NCBI RefSeq assembly: GCF_000744835.1
Contig: NZ_JQMS01000001.1
Span: 744,001-808,000 of the forward strand
DNA from: Flavobacterium sp. 83
GTDB lineage: Bacteria; Bacteroidota; Bacteroidia; Flavobacteriales; Flavobacteriaceae
Length of the DNA: 64,000 nucleotides
Direction of reading: 5' to 3'
Shown here: positions 35,530-45,824 of the stretch, piece after piece
How the letters are laid out: each line of letters begins with the position of its first letter
How positions within the stretch are numbered: the stretch's first letter is position 1
Translations under genes and position numbers: made by a program
The notes under the pieces: model-generated
What the model was told of the DNA's origin: nothing
The model's database searches: none
Seen by the model: the letters and a program-made list of their open reading frames with translations, nothing else

Positions 35530-37215
35530 TTACCAGAACTTCACGTATAAAGCAAAAATAACTAATAGTGTTATTACGATCAATACGGTTGTTTGTGGTT
35601 TTACCTTAAACATTTCTGTATCTAATTCAAATGCTTTTGGATTTACTTTTGGCCCAGCAAAACTGATGGCAATCATTAGAATCATAGTAAATGCAAAAGA
35701 CAATCCCATACAAATATGGAATGGGATTTCGAATCCGCCTTTACCATTAGCAAAAGCTGTGTATAACAACGTTTCATTTCCGAATAAAGCAGGTGCAAAT
35801 TCATTGAATAAAACAGACAATAAGAAACCTGAAATCACACCCACAATAGCAGCTGTTCCAGTTGTTCTTTTCCAAAACATCCCAAGGAAGAACATTGCAA
35901 ATACCCCTGGACTAATAAAACCTGTATATTTTTGAATGTAAGTGAAACCACCCACTCCACCAATACCTAATAAGTCATTCCAAGTAAACATAACTGCAAG
36001 AAGCATTGCTGCAAAAACGGCATATCTACCTATGTTAACTTGAGCTCTATCTGTAGCATTTTTTTGAATGTATTTTTTATGCACGTCCAAAGTATAAATA
36101 GTCGAGATACTATTGACTTTACCGGCTAATGAAGCCACAATAGCTGCAGTTAAAGCTGCAACTGACAACCCTTTTAAACCTGTAGGCAAAAATGTTAACA
36201 TTGCAGAATACGCACCATCTTTCCCTCCAACTAATTGTGGTAAATGTCCGTTTTCATATAAAACATAAGCTGCAATACCTGGCAACATAACAATTAATGG
36301 CATTAATAATTTTAGCATTCCAGCAAATAAAATACCGGTACGGGCAGTTTGCAAATCAGCACCCAAAGCTCTTTGTGTAATATATTGATTACAACCCCAA
36401 TAATTAAGATTTATAATCCAAATACCTGCTAAATAAGACATCATTCCAGGAAAAGTAAGATACTTGTTGATTTCCAATTGAGAAGATGTAGCTGTAGGTT
36501 TTGGAATAATCATTTTGAAATGCTCCGGTGCTTTTTCCATTAGTACTTTGAAACCAGCAATTGCATCATCGCCAAAACCAAAATAATGTCCAACGGTAGT
36601 CAAAGCTATATAAGAAGTAACTAATCCTCCGATGATTAAAACCGCAACCTGAATCACATCAGTATAGGCCACCACTTTCATTCCTCCTAAAGAAATCAGC
36701 AATGCAAAAAGAGCTAAACCAATCATAATAACGTGTAGGTATTCCCCACCAGCCAGACCATTAATGGCAACAGCTCCTAAATATAAAATAGAAGTTAAGT
36801 TTACAAAAACATATAAAAATAGCCAAAAAACAGCCATAATTAATGCTGTAGATTCATTATATCTCGTTTTCAAAAACTGAGGCATGGTATAAATCTTGTT
36901 TTTCAAATAAACAGGAATAAACCAAACAGCAACAATAATTAAAGCAATAGCAGCAATCCACTCGTAAGCAGCAACAGCAACTCCTAAAAAGAATCCTTCT
37001 CCACTCATTCCAATAAATTGTTCTGCCGAAATATTAGAAGCGATCAATGAAGCACCAATAGCCCACCAAGTAAGCGTTCCTTCTGCAAGAAAATAAGCTT
37101 TTGCATCGTGTTCGTTTTTTTCACGTTTGCGATAAATGGTATATCCATAGGTGGATACCACTATAAAATAGATAATAAATACTGCGTAATCCGCAAAAGC
37201 AAGGTTCTGGTTCAT
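35530..37215 (-). CDS. Sodium/sugar symporter (SSS family, SGLT-like)
   Basis: This 561-residue inner-membrane protein has about 14 transmembrane helices. The N-terminal part (DAKAYFLAEGTLTWWAIGASLIASNISAEQFIGMSGEGFF) matches vSGLT-type sugar symporters. NLNYWGCNQYITQRALGA and SLAGKVNSISTIYTLDVHKKY are further family blocks around the sodium and sugar sites. It lies next to galE but has its own terminator and a separate promoter. A perfect 19-bp dyad of the pentose-type operator family lies upstream, so I infer a pentose (arabinose or xylose) rather than galactose substrate. The family alone allows either. Confidence 0.92.
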   Translation of the reverse strand: MNQNLAFADYAVFIIYFIVVSTYGYTIYRKREKNEHDAKAYFLAEGTLTWWAIGASLIASNISAEQFIGMSGEGFFLGVAVAAYEWIAAIALIIVAVWFIPVYLKNKIYTMPQFLKTRYNESTALIMAVFWLFLYVFVNLTSILYLGAVAINGLAGGEYLHVIMIGLALFALLISLGGMKVVAYTDVIQVAVLIIGGLVTSYIALTTVGHYFGFGDDAIAGFKVLMEKAPEHFKMIIPKPTATSSQLEINKYLTFPGMMSYLAGIWIINLNYWGCNQYITQRALGADLQTARTGILFAGMLKLLMPLIVMLPGIAAYVLYENGHLPQLVGGKDGAYSAMLTFLPTGLKGLSVAALTAAIVASLAGKVNSISTIYTLDVHKKYIQKNATDRAQVNIGRYAVFAAMLLAVMFTWNDLLGIGGVGGFTYIQKYTGFISPGVFAMFFLGMFWKRTTGTAAIVGVISGFLLSVLFNEFAPALFGNETLLYTAFANGKGGFEIPFHICMGLSFAFTMILMIAISFAGPKVNPKAFELDTEMFKVKPQTTVLIVITLLVIFALYVKFW

Positions 37216-37411
37216 GAGTAAATGGTTTTTTAGAAATTAATATAAATGAATGCGACTTGTACTATTTTTTTATTGTTAAGTGAACTGTTTTCAGTTTTAA
37301 CACCAAACATATCTTATAATTTGGTTAAAAATATGCAATTCTATTACAAAATTTAAGTATAAAATATGATATGTATTTAAATTATATTGTTATTTTAAGA
37401 ATTACGAAAGT

Positions 37412-37419
37412 CAAAAGTA
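37412..37419 (-). promoter_or_regulatory. -7 promoter box for the symporter gene
   Basis: The minus strand reads TACTTTTG (TAnnTTTG), giving a leader of about 190 nt. The 19-bp dyad at 37449-37467 lies 29 bases upstream of this box. Confidence 0.4.
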
Positions 37420-37448
37420 AAATAAAAATATTTATTTACATCATTTAT

Positions 37449-37467
37449 AAATGTATTTTTTACATTT
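37449..37467 (-). promoter_or_regulatory. 19-bp perfect dyad operator (AAATGTA-N5-TACATTT)
   Basis: The arms are exactly complementary and the 5-base spacer equals that of the sites before tkt (49174) and the arabinan susC (53536, 53635). It lies between galE and the symporter gene, facing the latter. Its position upstream of the best -7 box would suit activation, or another promoter is used. Confidence 0.55.
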
Positions 37468-37563
37468 ATTGTTTTTATGCAAGCTAAATACTTAAAAAAG
37501 TGTTGTTATTGAATGCTACTTTTATTTTTTAATTCATTTCACTGACTTGTAATACTAATTATT

Positions 37564-38583
37564 TTAGTTAGCCTTTCTGATTTTCTGTTCCCATTTCCAA
37601 GCACTTGCCATCCCTTCTTCAAGAGTTGACATTGTTTTCCAGCCAAGAATATTATTCGCCTTATCTGTATTGGCATAAGCCGAAATCACATCACCCTCTC
37701 TTCTATCAACAATCTTGTAAGGTAATTTTTGTCCACTTACTTTTTCGAAAGCTGCAATTACTTCCAAAACAGAGCTTCCTGTTCCTGTTCCCAAATTGAA
37801 AGTTTCCATTTTAGATACATTTTTTTTGTTTGCTAATCGCTGCAAAGCGACAACATGGGCTTTCGCCAAATCAACAACATGAATATAATCCCGAACACAA
37901 GTCCCGTCAGGTGTTGGATAATCATCCCCATAAACAGATAATTCTTTCCTCAATCCAACTCCCGTTTGGGTGATAAAAGGCACTAAATTTTGTGGAGTTC
38001 CTATAGGTAATTCGCCTATTTCTGTTGATGGATGAGCGCCAATAGGATTAAAATAACGCAATAAAATTGCATTTATCCCGCTTACTTTTGTAACATCTGT
38101 AATGATTTCTTCACCAATTTGTTTGGTATTTCCATAAGGAGACATTGCTGGTTTAACTGAGGCACTTTCATTAATAGGCATCGTTTCGGCTTGACCATAA
38201 ACCGTACAAGATGAGCTGAAAATAAAATGAGACTCCTGTTTTTGTTGCAATTCCTGAAGCAAATAAATCAGGGTATTAATATTATTTTCATAATATAATA
38301 ACGGGTTTCCTACACTTTCTCCAACTGCTTTGGAAGCTGCAAAATGAATTACACCCGAAACATCAGAATGTCTATTAAAAAAATCCTGAACTGATGCTTT
38401 CTCTCTCAAATCCAGCTTTTCAAAAACAGGAGTTTTACCAGTTATAGCAACTATTCCTTTTAAAACTTCTTCAGAGGAATTAGAAAGGTTATCAATAATT
38501 ATCACTTCAAAACCTTCATTTTGCAATTCAACTACAGTATGCGAACCAATAAATCCCAATCCGCCGGTAACTACTATTTTCAT
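37564..38583 (-). CDS. galE: UDP-glucose 4-epimerase
   Basis: This 339-residue cytoplasmic enzyme interconverts UDP-galactose and UDP-glucose, completing the Leloir pathway. The NAD-binding GGLGFIGSHTV is at the N-terminus, the catalytic YxxxK is in SPYGNTKQIGE, and IGEDPNGIPNNL is replaced by the related IGELPIGTPQNLVPFI block. The C-terminal substrate part (FNLGTGTGSSVLEV, GWKTMSTLEEG) is complete. It is the last gene of the gal operon. Confidence 0.96.
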   Translation of the reverse strand: MKIVVTGGLGFIGSHTVVELQNEGFEVIIIDNLSNSSEEVLKGIVAITGKTPVFEKLDLREKASVQDFFNRHSDVSGVIHFAASKAVGESVGNPLLYYENNINTLIYLLQELQQKQESHFIFSSSCTVYGQAETMPINESASVKPAMSPYGNTKQIGEEIITDVTKVSGINAILLRYFNPIGAHPSTEIGELPIGTPQNLVPFITQTGVGLRKELSVYGDDYPTPDGTCVRDYIHVVDLAKAHVVALQRLANKKNVSKMETFNLGTGTGSSVLEVIAAFEKVSGQKLPYKIVDRREGDVISAYANTDKANNILGWKTMSTLEEGMASAWKWEQKIRKAN

Positions 38584-38670
38584 AATGTATTTTTTAAACT
38601 ATTTAAAAACAGTAAAAAATTAGAAGATAACTTCAAATCATTTATTCTGCTTTTAACTATTTTTACTTTC

Positions 38671-40893
38671 TTATTTTACTTCTGATATTTCAAGAACTAC
38701 ACTTGTTCTTTTTAAACTAACATTTGGATTAATTCCTGCTTTCATCAAGAAATCGCCTGAGTAAACTTTATCAGCAGCGATAGGTGAAGTTGTACCTGGA
38801 AACAAGTTAATTTCTTTTACAGAGTATTTTTTCTTTGGATCCAATCCATTTAAAACAACTGGTCGTTCTGTAGCAGTAATATTAAATCTATTATTCACTA
38901 AGTAGTTAAAAACAACTGCTTTGCTTTTGTTTGGATTGACATACATTAATGCCGCAATATTGTTTTCGTGAGGATTCACTAAACGAAACATATCGCCATG
39001 CCAAACTATATCTTTAAATGAATTGTAATTTGAAATAGCTTGTTTGCAAAATGTTTTATCATCTGGATTTAATTTGCTTGCTACAATATCAAAACCTAAT
39101 TTACCCATACTAGCCACATCCACTCTAAATTTCAGTGGTTGTTTTCCCCAATCCGTTACGTGATTACAAGTAGCAATCGAAGGAAAGAAATAAGAGTAAT
39201 CCCATTGCACAAATATTCTTTCTAATGGCTCGGTATCATCCGTTGGCCAAAATTCCGTAAAATACTTCAAGAATTCATATTCTCCTCGGCCACCTCCGCC
39301 AGAACATAACATCATAGGTACTTTTGGATATTTAGCTCTAATTCGCTGCAGCACTTTATATAATCCTTTCGTATAATCTACATACAAATTAGATTGTGGC
39401 AATCCTTTTTTATTAAGATATGCGGAATAAGCGTTATAAATTGTCGCATTACAATCCCATTTTATAAAGGCTAATTCTGGATTTTTAACAAATAGATTGT
39501 CTACAATTCCAAAAACATAATCTTGCACTTCGGGATTCGACAAATCTAAAACGAGTTGATTTCTGTAATAAATCTCCGGTCTTTCTGGTTGACGAATTAC
39601 CCAGTCTAAATGTTTTTCGTACAACTCACTTTTAGGATTTACCATTTCAGGCTCTATCCAAATACCAAATTTAACTCCTTCTTTTTTGGCTTCTTTTACT
39701 AAATAACCCAAGCCACTTGGGAGTTTCTTTTTATTTTCTTGCCAATCACCAAGTCCTGCATCGTCATTATTTCTTGGATATTTATTACCAAACCATCCAT
39801 CGTCTAACAAAAACATATCAACTCCTAAGTCTTTGGCGTCTTTAAACAAACCTTTAAGTTTATTTTCATCAAAATCAAAATAGGTAGCTTCCCAATTGTT
39901 CAATAAAGTAAGTCGTTCCCCTTGTCCGTCAAGAAGTCTGTATTTTCTTGCCCAATCGTGTAAATTTCTACTGGCTTCACCCGTACCATGATTTGAAAGC
40001 GCATAAATTAAAGAAGGTGTTTTAAAAATTACGTTTGGAGCCAATGAATATTCAGAAGCATAAGGGTTGATTCCTGCAATTAGCCTAAGATTTTTATTAG
40101 AGTCAATTTCAAATTCCAATTTAAAATTACTACTCCAAGCTAATTGTCCTAACATCACTGAGCCTTCATTTTCTGATGCTGGTTTACCAAAAGAAACCAT
40201 AAAATTAGGTGTTTGCGTAAGCATTGCTCTAGTTCCTAATTTTGTATCTAAAGATCTTATTCCCTGTACAAGCTTAGTTTCAACAGGTTGCATTTCTTTT
40301 AGATACTCTCCTTGAAAACTGGTGAGATAGAAATCTTTTCCTCCAAAAAATAGATTTGCCGAAGCGTATTTTTGTAGCAAAACGGCTTTCTTCTCATTGT
40401 GTTTTATTTCAGTCCATTGCTCAATTACATTTTCTTTTTCCCAAACTTTATAAAACAAAGTTACTTCAAAAGGATAAATTGGATCTTTAAGAACGATACT
40501 TGTTATAGAGCTATTGTCGTCGATTTTTTCAACTTTATGGCTTACATATTTTAGTTCTAAAGAAGTATTTCCATCCGCATGTTTGACCTGAATTGCTGGT
40601 TCAGAAAGATTCCAAGTACCTGATGGTGTGTAAGCAGAATTGTAAATTCCTTGATTAGAATAATCATAATTATATCCTGCCGAAACCGTTGAAAATTCAT
40701 TTTCGTTTACAAGTGGTTTACCAAAATATACGTTCATCAACCTATTACTACTGTCGGTTTGTAATAACAACATACTATTTTCTGTACTAACAGGTATGGT
40801 TATCGTTTGTGCTGATACATGCATTGCAGCAATTATAAAACTAAAAAGAAATAGACTTTTTTTGTTAAAATAATGAGTGATATTTTTTTTCAT
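38671..40893 (-). CDS. Secreted GH36 alpha-galactosidase
   Basis: Two ATGs are possible; the one at 40893 starts the signal peptide (MKKNITHYFNKKSLFLFSFI, ending in MHVSAQ), giving 740 residues. The GH36 barrel is clear: FLLDDGWFG, FGIWIEPEMVNPKSELY, the nucleophile aspartate in FIKWDCNATIYNAY, and the acid/base region CSGGGGRGEYEFLKYFTEFWPTDDTEP. An N-terminal beta-supersandwich and a C-terminal beta domain flank it. It removes alpha-linked galactose in the periplasm and supplies the Leloir genes around it. Confidence 0.93.
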   Translation of the reverse strand: MKKNITHYFNKKSLFLFSFIIAAMHVSAQTITIPVSTENSMLLLQTDSSNRLMNVYFGKPLVNENEFSTVSAGYNYDYSNQGIYNSAYTPSGTWNLSEPAIQVKHADGNTSLELKYVSHKVEKIDDNSSITSIVLKDPIYPFEVTLFYKVWEKENVIEQWTEIKHNEKKAVLLQKYASANLFFGGKDFYLTSFQGEYLKEMQPVETKLVQGIRSLDTKLGTRAMLTQTPNFMVSFGKPASENEGSVMLGQLAWSSNFKLEFEIDSNKNLRLIAGINPYASEYSLAPNVIFKTPSLIYALSNHGTGEASRNLHDWARKYRLLDGQGERLTLLNNWEATYFDFDENKLKGLFKDAKDLGVDMFLLDDGWFGNKYPRNNDDAGLGDWQENKKKLPSGLGYLVKEAKKEGVKFGIWIEPEMVNPKSELYEKHLDWVIRQPERPEIYYRNQLVLDLSNPEVQDYVFGIVDNLFVKNPELAFIKWDCNATIYNAYSAYLNKKGLPQSNLYVDYTKGLYKVLQRIRAKYPKVPMMLCSGGGGRGEYEFLKYFTEFWPTDDTEPLERIFVQWDYSYFFPSIATCNHVTDWGKQPLKFRVDVASMGKLGFDIVASKLNPDDKTFCKQAISNYNSFKDIVWHGDMFRLVNPHENNIAALMYVNPNKSKAVVFNYLVNNRFNITATERPVVLNGLDPKKKYSVKEINLFPGTTSPIAADKVYSGDFLMKAGINPNVSLKRTSVVLEISEVK

Positions 40894-40929
40894 AATTATT
40901 GTTTTAAATGTCATAATCTTTCTGTTTAA

Positions 40930-41982
40930 CTAGAGTGAATTTTTATAATGTACATCGTTCTGTTCTTTTAATACTGAAGCACTCTTTTCGGGAGTGATGT
41001 CACGTTGCGATTCACCCATCATTTCGTAACCTACCATAAATTTTTTTACCGTTGCAGAGCGCAACAATGGAGGATAAAAATGCATGTGAAATTGCCATTC
41101 AGGATGCAATTCTCCATCTGTTGGTGATTGATGAATTCCTGATGAATACGGGAATGAAGTTTCAAACAAATTATCGTATTTAATTGTCAATTGCTTTAAG
41201 GTCAAGGCAAAATCAGACACCTCATCCTCCGTGAAATCAGTAATTTTGGTCAAATGACGCTTACTGATTATCATGGTTTCATAAGGCCAAATGGCCCAAA
41301 AAGGAACTAATGCCACAAAATGATCATTCTCAATTACTATACGTTCGTTTAACTTCAATTCTTCTTGTAAATAATCCTGTAAAAGATTGCTTTTATGTTT
41401 ATCATAATAGACTTTCAGGTTATTTTGCGTTTTCTCCACTTCGGTTGGTAATGAAGATTGTGCCCAAATTTGTCCATGAGGATGTGGGTTACTACAACCC
41501 ATAACACTTCCTTTATTTTCAAAAATTTGAACGTGATTAATGTAATCAACATTCCCCAAAGCGATATATTCTTTTTGCCAAGTATGAATGATGTTTTCTA
41601 TAGCGTCAACTGACATTTCAGGCAAAGTCAAGTTGTGTTTTGGTGAAAAACAAACCACTCTAGAAATTCCTCTTTCTGGCTGTGCTTTGAAAAAAGTTTC
41701 GTTTTTATTTTCTTCAAATGCAATTTCTTCCTGCTTTAACGCCGCAAAATCATTTTCAAAAACAAATGCATTTTCATATGCCGGATTTACTTCTCCATTA
41801 GCTCTAACATTTCCCGGACACAAATAACAAGTTGGATCATATTCTGGTAAAGAATGGGAGCTTACAGTTTCATTTTGTCCCTGCCAAGGTCTTTTAGAAC
41901 GATGTGGAGAGACCAAAACCCATTCGTTAATTAATGGATTATAGCGTCTGTGCGGATCTTCGTTGATATCAAATTTTTTCAT
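40930..41982 (-). CDS. galT: Galactose-1-phosphate uridylyltransferase
   Basis: The frame continues upstream into galK, but MKKFDINEDPHRRYNPL at 41982 is the proper start (350 residues). It leaves a single base between the galK stop and this ATG. The catalytic HPHGQIW lies mid-protein, and the zinc ligands are likely CYLCPG and related residues. The N-terminal RRYNPLINEWVLVSPHRSKRPWQGQ is typical of class I GalT. The enzyme exchanges UMP between UDP-glucose and galactose 1-phosphate. Confidence 0.96.
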   Translation of the reverse strand: MKKFDINEDPHRRYNPLINEWVLVSPHRSKRPWQGQNETVSSHSLPEYDPTCYLCPGNVRANGEVNPAYENAFVFENDFAALKQEEIAFEENKNETFFKAQPERGISRVVCFSPKHNLTLPEMSVDAIENIIHTWQKEYIALGNVDYINHVQIFENKGSVMGCSNPHPHGQIWAQSSLPTEVEKTQNNLKVYYDKHKSNLLQDYLQEELKLNERIVIENDHFVALVPFWAIWPYETMIISKRHLTKITDFTEDEVSDFALTLKQLTIKYDNLFETSFPYSSGIHQSPTDGELHPEWQFHMHFYPPLLRSATVKKFMVGYEMMGESQRDITPEKSASVLKEQNDVHYKNSL

Positions 41983-41983
41983 C

Positions 41984-43153
41984 CTAGTTGTTGTTATAAA
42001 GTGATGTACCGTTTCCGATTTTAACATCATAAATTTTTAATTCTATTCCAAAAGCGTCAAAATAAAGTGCCGATAGTTTCTTTTTAATCTCCTCTTCATT
42101 CCCTTTTTTAATCAAGTTGATTGTGCAGCCACCAAAGCCACCACCCATTAATCGGGAACCAACTACCGCTTCTTCTCCTTTGAGAATATCAACAATCATG
42201 TCTAATTCATCGCAACTTACTTCATAATCTTTAGACAATCCTTCATGTGTTTCAAACATTAATTTCCCTAGAGCTTCAATTTCCCCGTTATCTAATGCTT
42301 CACAGGCTAGTTTTACTCTGTTGATTTCTTTTACAACAAAAAGACTTCTTTTAAAAACATTAGCACTCATTACATTTTGTAATCCTAAAATATGTTGCTC
42401 TGTACAATCTCTAAAACTAGTAATCTCCGGAAAATTCTCTTTCACAATGGCAATACCCTCTTCACACTGTTCCCTTCTTTCATTATAAGCCGATGTCATT
42501 AAGGAATGCTTTACATTCGAATCAAATAAAATTAATGAATAATCATTAAAATTAGCGTTATGGTATTCATATTCCAATGTTTTGCAATCAATTTTTATGA
42601 CTTTATTTTCTAAACCCATCACACTAGAAAATTGATCCATAATTCCACAATTGATTCCAACCCAATGTTCAGCGCTTTGTCCCATCAATGCAATATCAAC
42701 TGGTTTTATTTTCAAATTAAAAAGTTCATTTAGACCAAATAAAAAGCCACATTCTAAAGCTGCAGAAGATGACAAACCAGAACCAACAGGAATATTACTG
42801 CTAAAAACACAGTTGAAACCTTCAAAATCAAAACCTTTTAATTTCAATTGATTCATAACTCCTCTCACATAATTTGTCCACACATTATCGGTCAATCCTA
42901 TTGGATCTGCAAGGTTAATTTCGAACTCATCATTAAGATCAATCGCAATTATTCTTGATTGATTCGAATTGTTTTTCTCGAAAGCAAAACAAATGATTTT
43001 GTCAATGGCAGCTGGCAAAACATACCCATCATTATAATCAATATGTTCCCCAATAATATTAATTCTTCCGGGAGAAAGCACAATTTTTTGTGGTTCAGTC
43101 CCAAAAGTCTCTTTAAAAAAATTGGTTGTGTTTTTAATTAAAATATCATTCAT
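41984..43153 (-). CDS. galK: Galactokinase
   Basis: This 389-residue GHMP kinase phosphorylates galactose at C1. Signatures: the galactokinase motif GRINIIGEHIDYNDGYVLPAA, the ATP-binding PVGSGLSSSAALE, NCGIMDQFSSVMG with the catalytic aspartate, and the C-terminal RLMGGGFGGCTINL. It precedes galT directly and is cotranscribed with it. Confidence 0.97.
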   Translation of the reverse strand: MNDILIKNTTNFFKETFGTEPQKIVLSPGRINIIGEHIDYNDGYVLPAAIDKIICFAFEKNNSNQSRIIAIDLNDEFEINLADPIGLTDNVWTNYVRGVMNQLKLKGFDFEGFNCVFSSNIPVGSGLSSSAALECGFLFGLNELFNLKIKPVDIALMGQSAEHWVGINCGIMDQFSSVMGLENKVIKIDCKTLEYEYHNANFNDYSLILFDSNVKHSLMTSAYNERREQCEEGIAIVKENFPEITSFRDCTEQHILGLQNVMSANVFKRSLFVVKEINRVKLACEALDNGEIEALGKLMFETHEGLSKDYEVSCDELDMIVDILKGEEAVVGSRLMGGGFGGCTINLIKKGNEEEIKKKLSALYFDAFGIELKIYDVKIGNGTSLYNNN

Positions 43154-43285
43154 AATTTTGAAATTATTATTTTTAAATTTTTAAAGTATTCCATTTCCAA
43201 ACTTTACTCGACGCTTAAACATCAATTTCCTTTAAGATCTTTTTATATCAAAAGCGTAGTTGAGCTATCTCGTTCAGCTTTATTT

Positions 43286-45712
43286 TTATTTAGTAGATGC
43301 TAAAGTTAATTTACCGCTCTTAAGCCCAGCTCCATTTACTTCAAGTTTTACATCACCAGCAGTAGTTGTAGATTTTACAAGCACTACTAACTTTCCGCTA
43401 AAAAGTTTCATGGTATCTTTATGAAACATTTCAAGTGAAGTGGCATCACCATTGCAGGCAGCTCTGTAAGTACCCGCTCCTGTAACCTTAAATTTTAATT
43501 GGTTAGTCGCCGTTGGGCAAGGAATTCCATTTTTATCAACTACAGATATGGTTACGAAAGATATATCCTCGCCATCGGCAGAGATAGTTTTCCTGTCTGC
43601 TTCTAAAACAATTTGATAAGGCTTTCCTGCAGTTTTTACTTCTTGTTCAGCAACAGCTTTACCATTGTCATCATAAGCCACCACTTTTACCGTTCCTGGC
43701 TCATATTTCACATCCATCCACATTAGACGATAGCGATTCTGAGGTGTGTTTTTATTCTTTTTCTGCACGCCCATGCTTTTTCCATTAATGAAAAGTTCAG
43801 CACTGTTGTAGTTCGTATATACAAAAACCGGAGTTATCTCTCCTTCACGGCCTTCCCAGTTCCAATGCGGCAGGATATGAAGAGTAGATTCTTTCGTATT
43901 CCAACGGCTTCTGTATAAATAATAGCGGTCTTTTGGCAAACCCGCTAAATCGTTGATTCCAAAATAAGAACTTCTAGATGGCCAACTTTCATCATAAGGA
44001 GTTGGTTCGCCTAAATAATCAAAACCAGTCCAAACAAACTCTCCAATTACCCAAGGTTTATCATCCTGAAGTACAAAATCTTCATCAGGCACATTAGACC
44101 AGCTACAGGCTTCCAAATCATAAGATGAAGATTGAAAATCAAGGTATTGCTTCATTTTTTCCTGAACCACAGGGAATTTATAAATCCCTCGAGAGCTAAC
44201 CGTTGATGCGGTTTCGGAACCTAAAATAAATCCTTGCGGAAATTTTGCAAATGCTTCATCGTATAAATGCACGCGATAATTCAATCCCGGAACATCCAAC
44301 AAAGCTCCAAAACCTGATTCCATAGTTGCTTTCACTTGATCCATACCAACAGTTACCGGACGTGTTGGATCTTCTCTATGAAATAGTTCCTGCAACCATT
44401 TAGCACGTTTTACACCCGCTTCTCCCCATTGATCCGGCACTTCATTTCCAGCACTCCACATCACAATAGAAGGATGATTTCTTGTTGCCTGAACTAAATT
44501 CACGATGTCTTTTTCGGCATATTCGTCAAAAAAACGATGGTAGCCATTTTCTACTTTTGGTAAAACCCATTCGTCAAAACTCTCTGCCAAAAACAGAAAA
44601 CCCATTTCATCTGCCAATTCCAGTTGCTCGAAAGAGGGCATATTGTGCGAACTGCGAATCGCATTACAGCCCATATCTTTTAAAATCTTCATTTGCCTGC
44701 GCAAAGCTGCTTTATTTACTGCAGCTCCAAGTGGACCCAAATCGTGGTGAAGACAAACGCCTTTGAATTTAGTTACCTTTCCATTAAGACTAAAGCCTTT
44801 ATTGGGCTCGTATTTTATTTCTCGAATTCCAAAAGGCGTTGAAATGGCATCTTTAAGCTCTTTTCCAACATACAATTGGGAAACCGCTTTATACAAATAA
44901 GGCGTTTCGGGGCTCCACAATTTTGGCTTCTCTACTTTTATATTTTGATCGAACTCCTTTCCGAATTGAATAGTTGACTCTTCTGAACTTAGTTTATGTC
45001 CTTCTGCATCAAAAATAGTGGTGACTAAACGAGTATTTTCCCCAGAAGTTTTTGTTTTAATATTAACTTTTGCCACTTCATCACTGATAAAAGGAGTCCT
45101 TACAAACTGACCCCATTGATCAATACTTTCGTTATTTTTTATAATAACACTAACTTTTCGATACAAACCAGCACCAGGATACCAGCGTGAAGCAAATTCT
45201 TTATTGGTTAGTTTTACTGACAATGTGTTCGCTCCTTCTTGTATAAATTGGGAAATGTCAAAATAGAAATAACTGTAACCATAGGCCCATTCTCCCACTT
45301 TTTTACCGTTCAAATACACTTGAGGTTCGCTCATTGCACCTTCAAAAAGTAAAATTATTTTCTTCCCTTTTGAATCTTTCGGCAATGTAAATGTATTGCG
45401 GTACCAGGCTGTTCCAATATGGGGTAAAGCCCCTGTTCGTCCTGTTTTTTCAGTAGCAACATTTTCTCCGTTTTGAACAATCGCAACTTTCTGTATATCT
45501 ACATTTTTATCAAAAGGCCCGTAGATTGCCCAGTCATGTGGAACGGTTACGGTTTCCCATTTCGAATCATTAAAATCTACTTTATACGCCTCTTCAAAAT
45601 CACCTTTTTGAAATTTCCAATTGGTATCTAACACTTTAACTTCTCGTGTTTGAGACAAAGCCATTTGTGTAAATGCTAAAAATAGAACCAGAAAATGTAT
45701 TAATTTTTTCAT
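43286..45712 (-). CDS. Secreted GH2 beta-galactosidase family enzyme
   Basis: The start at 45712 gives a signal peptide (MKKLIHFLVLFLAFTQMALS) and 808 residues. Domain order is the sugar-binding jelly roll (about 25-200), the immunoglobulin-like domain (about 205-310), the TIM barrel with the acid/base glutamate in MWSAGNEVPDQWG and the nucleophile in IGEFVWTGFDYLGEPTPY, and C-terminal Ig-like domains including a DUF4982-type region (NSAELFINGKSMGVQKKN). This is the common Bacteroidota GH2 architecture. The role suggested by context is release of galactose from galactan oligomers made by the neighbouring GH53. Other beta-glycosides are possible. Confidence 0.92.
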   Translation of the reverse strand: MKKLIHFLVLFLAFTQMALSQTREVKVLDTNWKFQKGDFEEAYKVDFNDSKWETVTVPHDWAIYGPFDKNVDIQKVAIVQNGENVATEKTGRTGALPHIGTAWYRNTFTLPKDSKGKKIILLFEGAMSEPQVYLNGKKVGEWAYGYSYFYFDISQFIQEGANTLSVKLTNKEFASRWYPGAGLYRKVSVIIKNNESIDQWGQFVRTPFISDEVAKVNIKTKTSGENTRLVTTIFDAEGHKLSSEESTIQFGKEFDQNIKVEKPKLWSPETPYLYKAVSQLYVGKELKDAISTPFGIREIKYEPNKGFSLNGKVTKFKGVCLHHDLGPLGAAVNKAALRRQMKILKDMGCNAIRSSHNMPSFEQLELADEMGFLFLAESFDEWVLPKVENGYHRFFDEYAEKDIVNLVQATRNHPSIVMWSAGNEVPDQWGEAGVKRAKWLQELFHREDPTRPVTVGMDQVKATMESGFGALLDVPGLNYRVHLYDEAFAKFPQGFILGSETASTVSSRGIYKFPVVQEKMKQYLDFQSSSYDLEACSWSNVPDEDFVLQDDKPWVIGEFVWTGFDYLGEPTPYDESWPSRSSYFGINDLAGLPKDRYYLYRSRWNTKESTLHILPHWNWEGREGEITPVFVYTNYNSAELFINGKSMGVQKKNKNTPQNRYRLMWMDVKYEPGTVKVVAYDDNGKAVAEQEVKTAGKPYQIVLEADRKTISADGEDISFVTISVVDKNGIPCPTATNQLKFKVTGAGTYRAACNGDATSLEMFHKDTMKLFSGKLVVLVKSTTTAGDVKLEVNGAGLKSGKLTLASTK

Positions 45713-45824
45713 TTTTAACCCTTTATAACTATTTAAAATCATACAATTACAATTTGTTCCTTTATATTCCCCTGCTTCCGCGAAAGGCAGAACGGTATTA
45801 TTTTTTAAGTTCGATTAATCAAAA

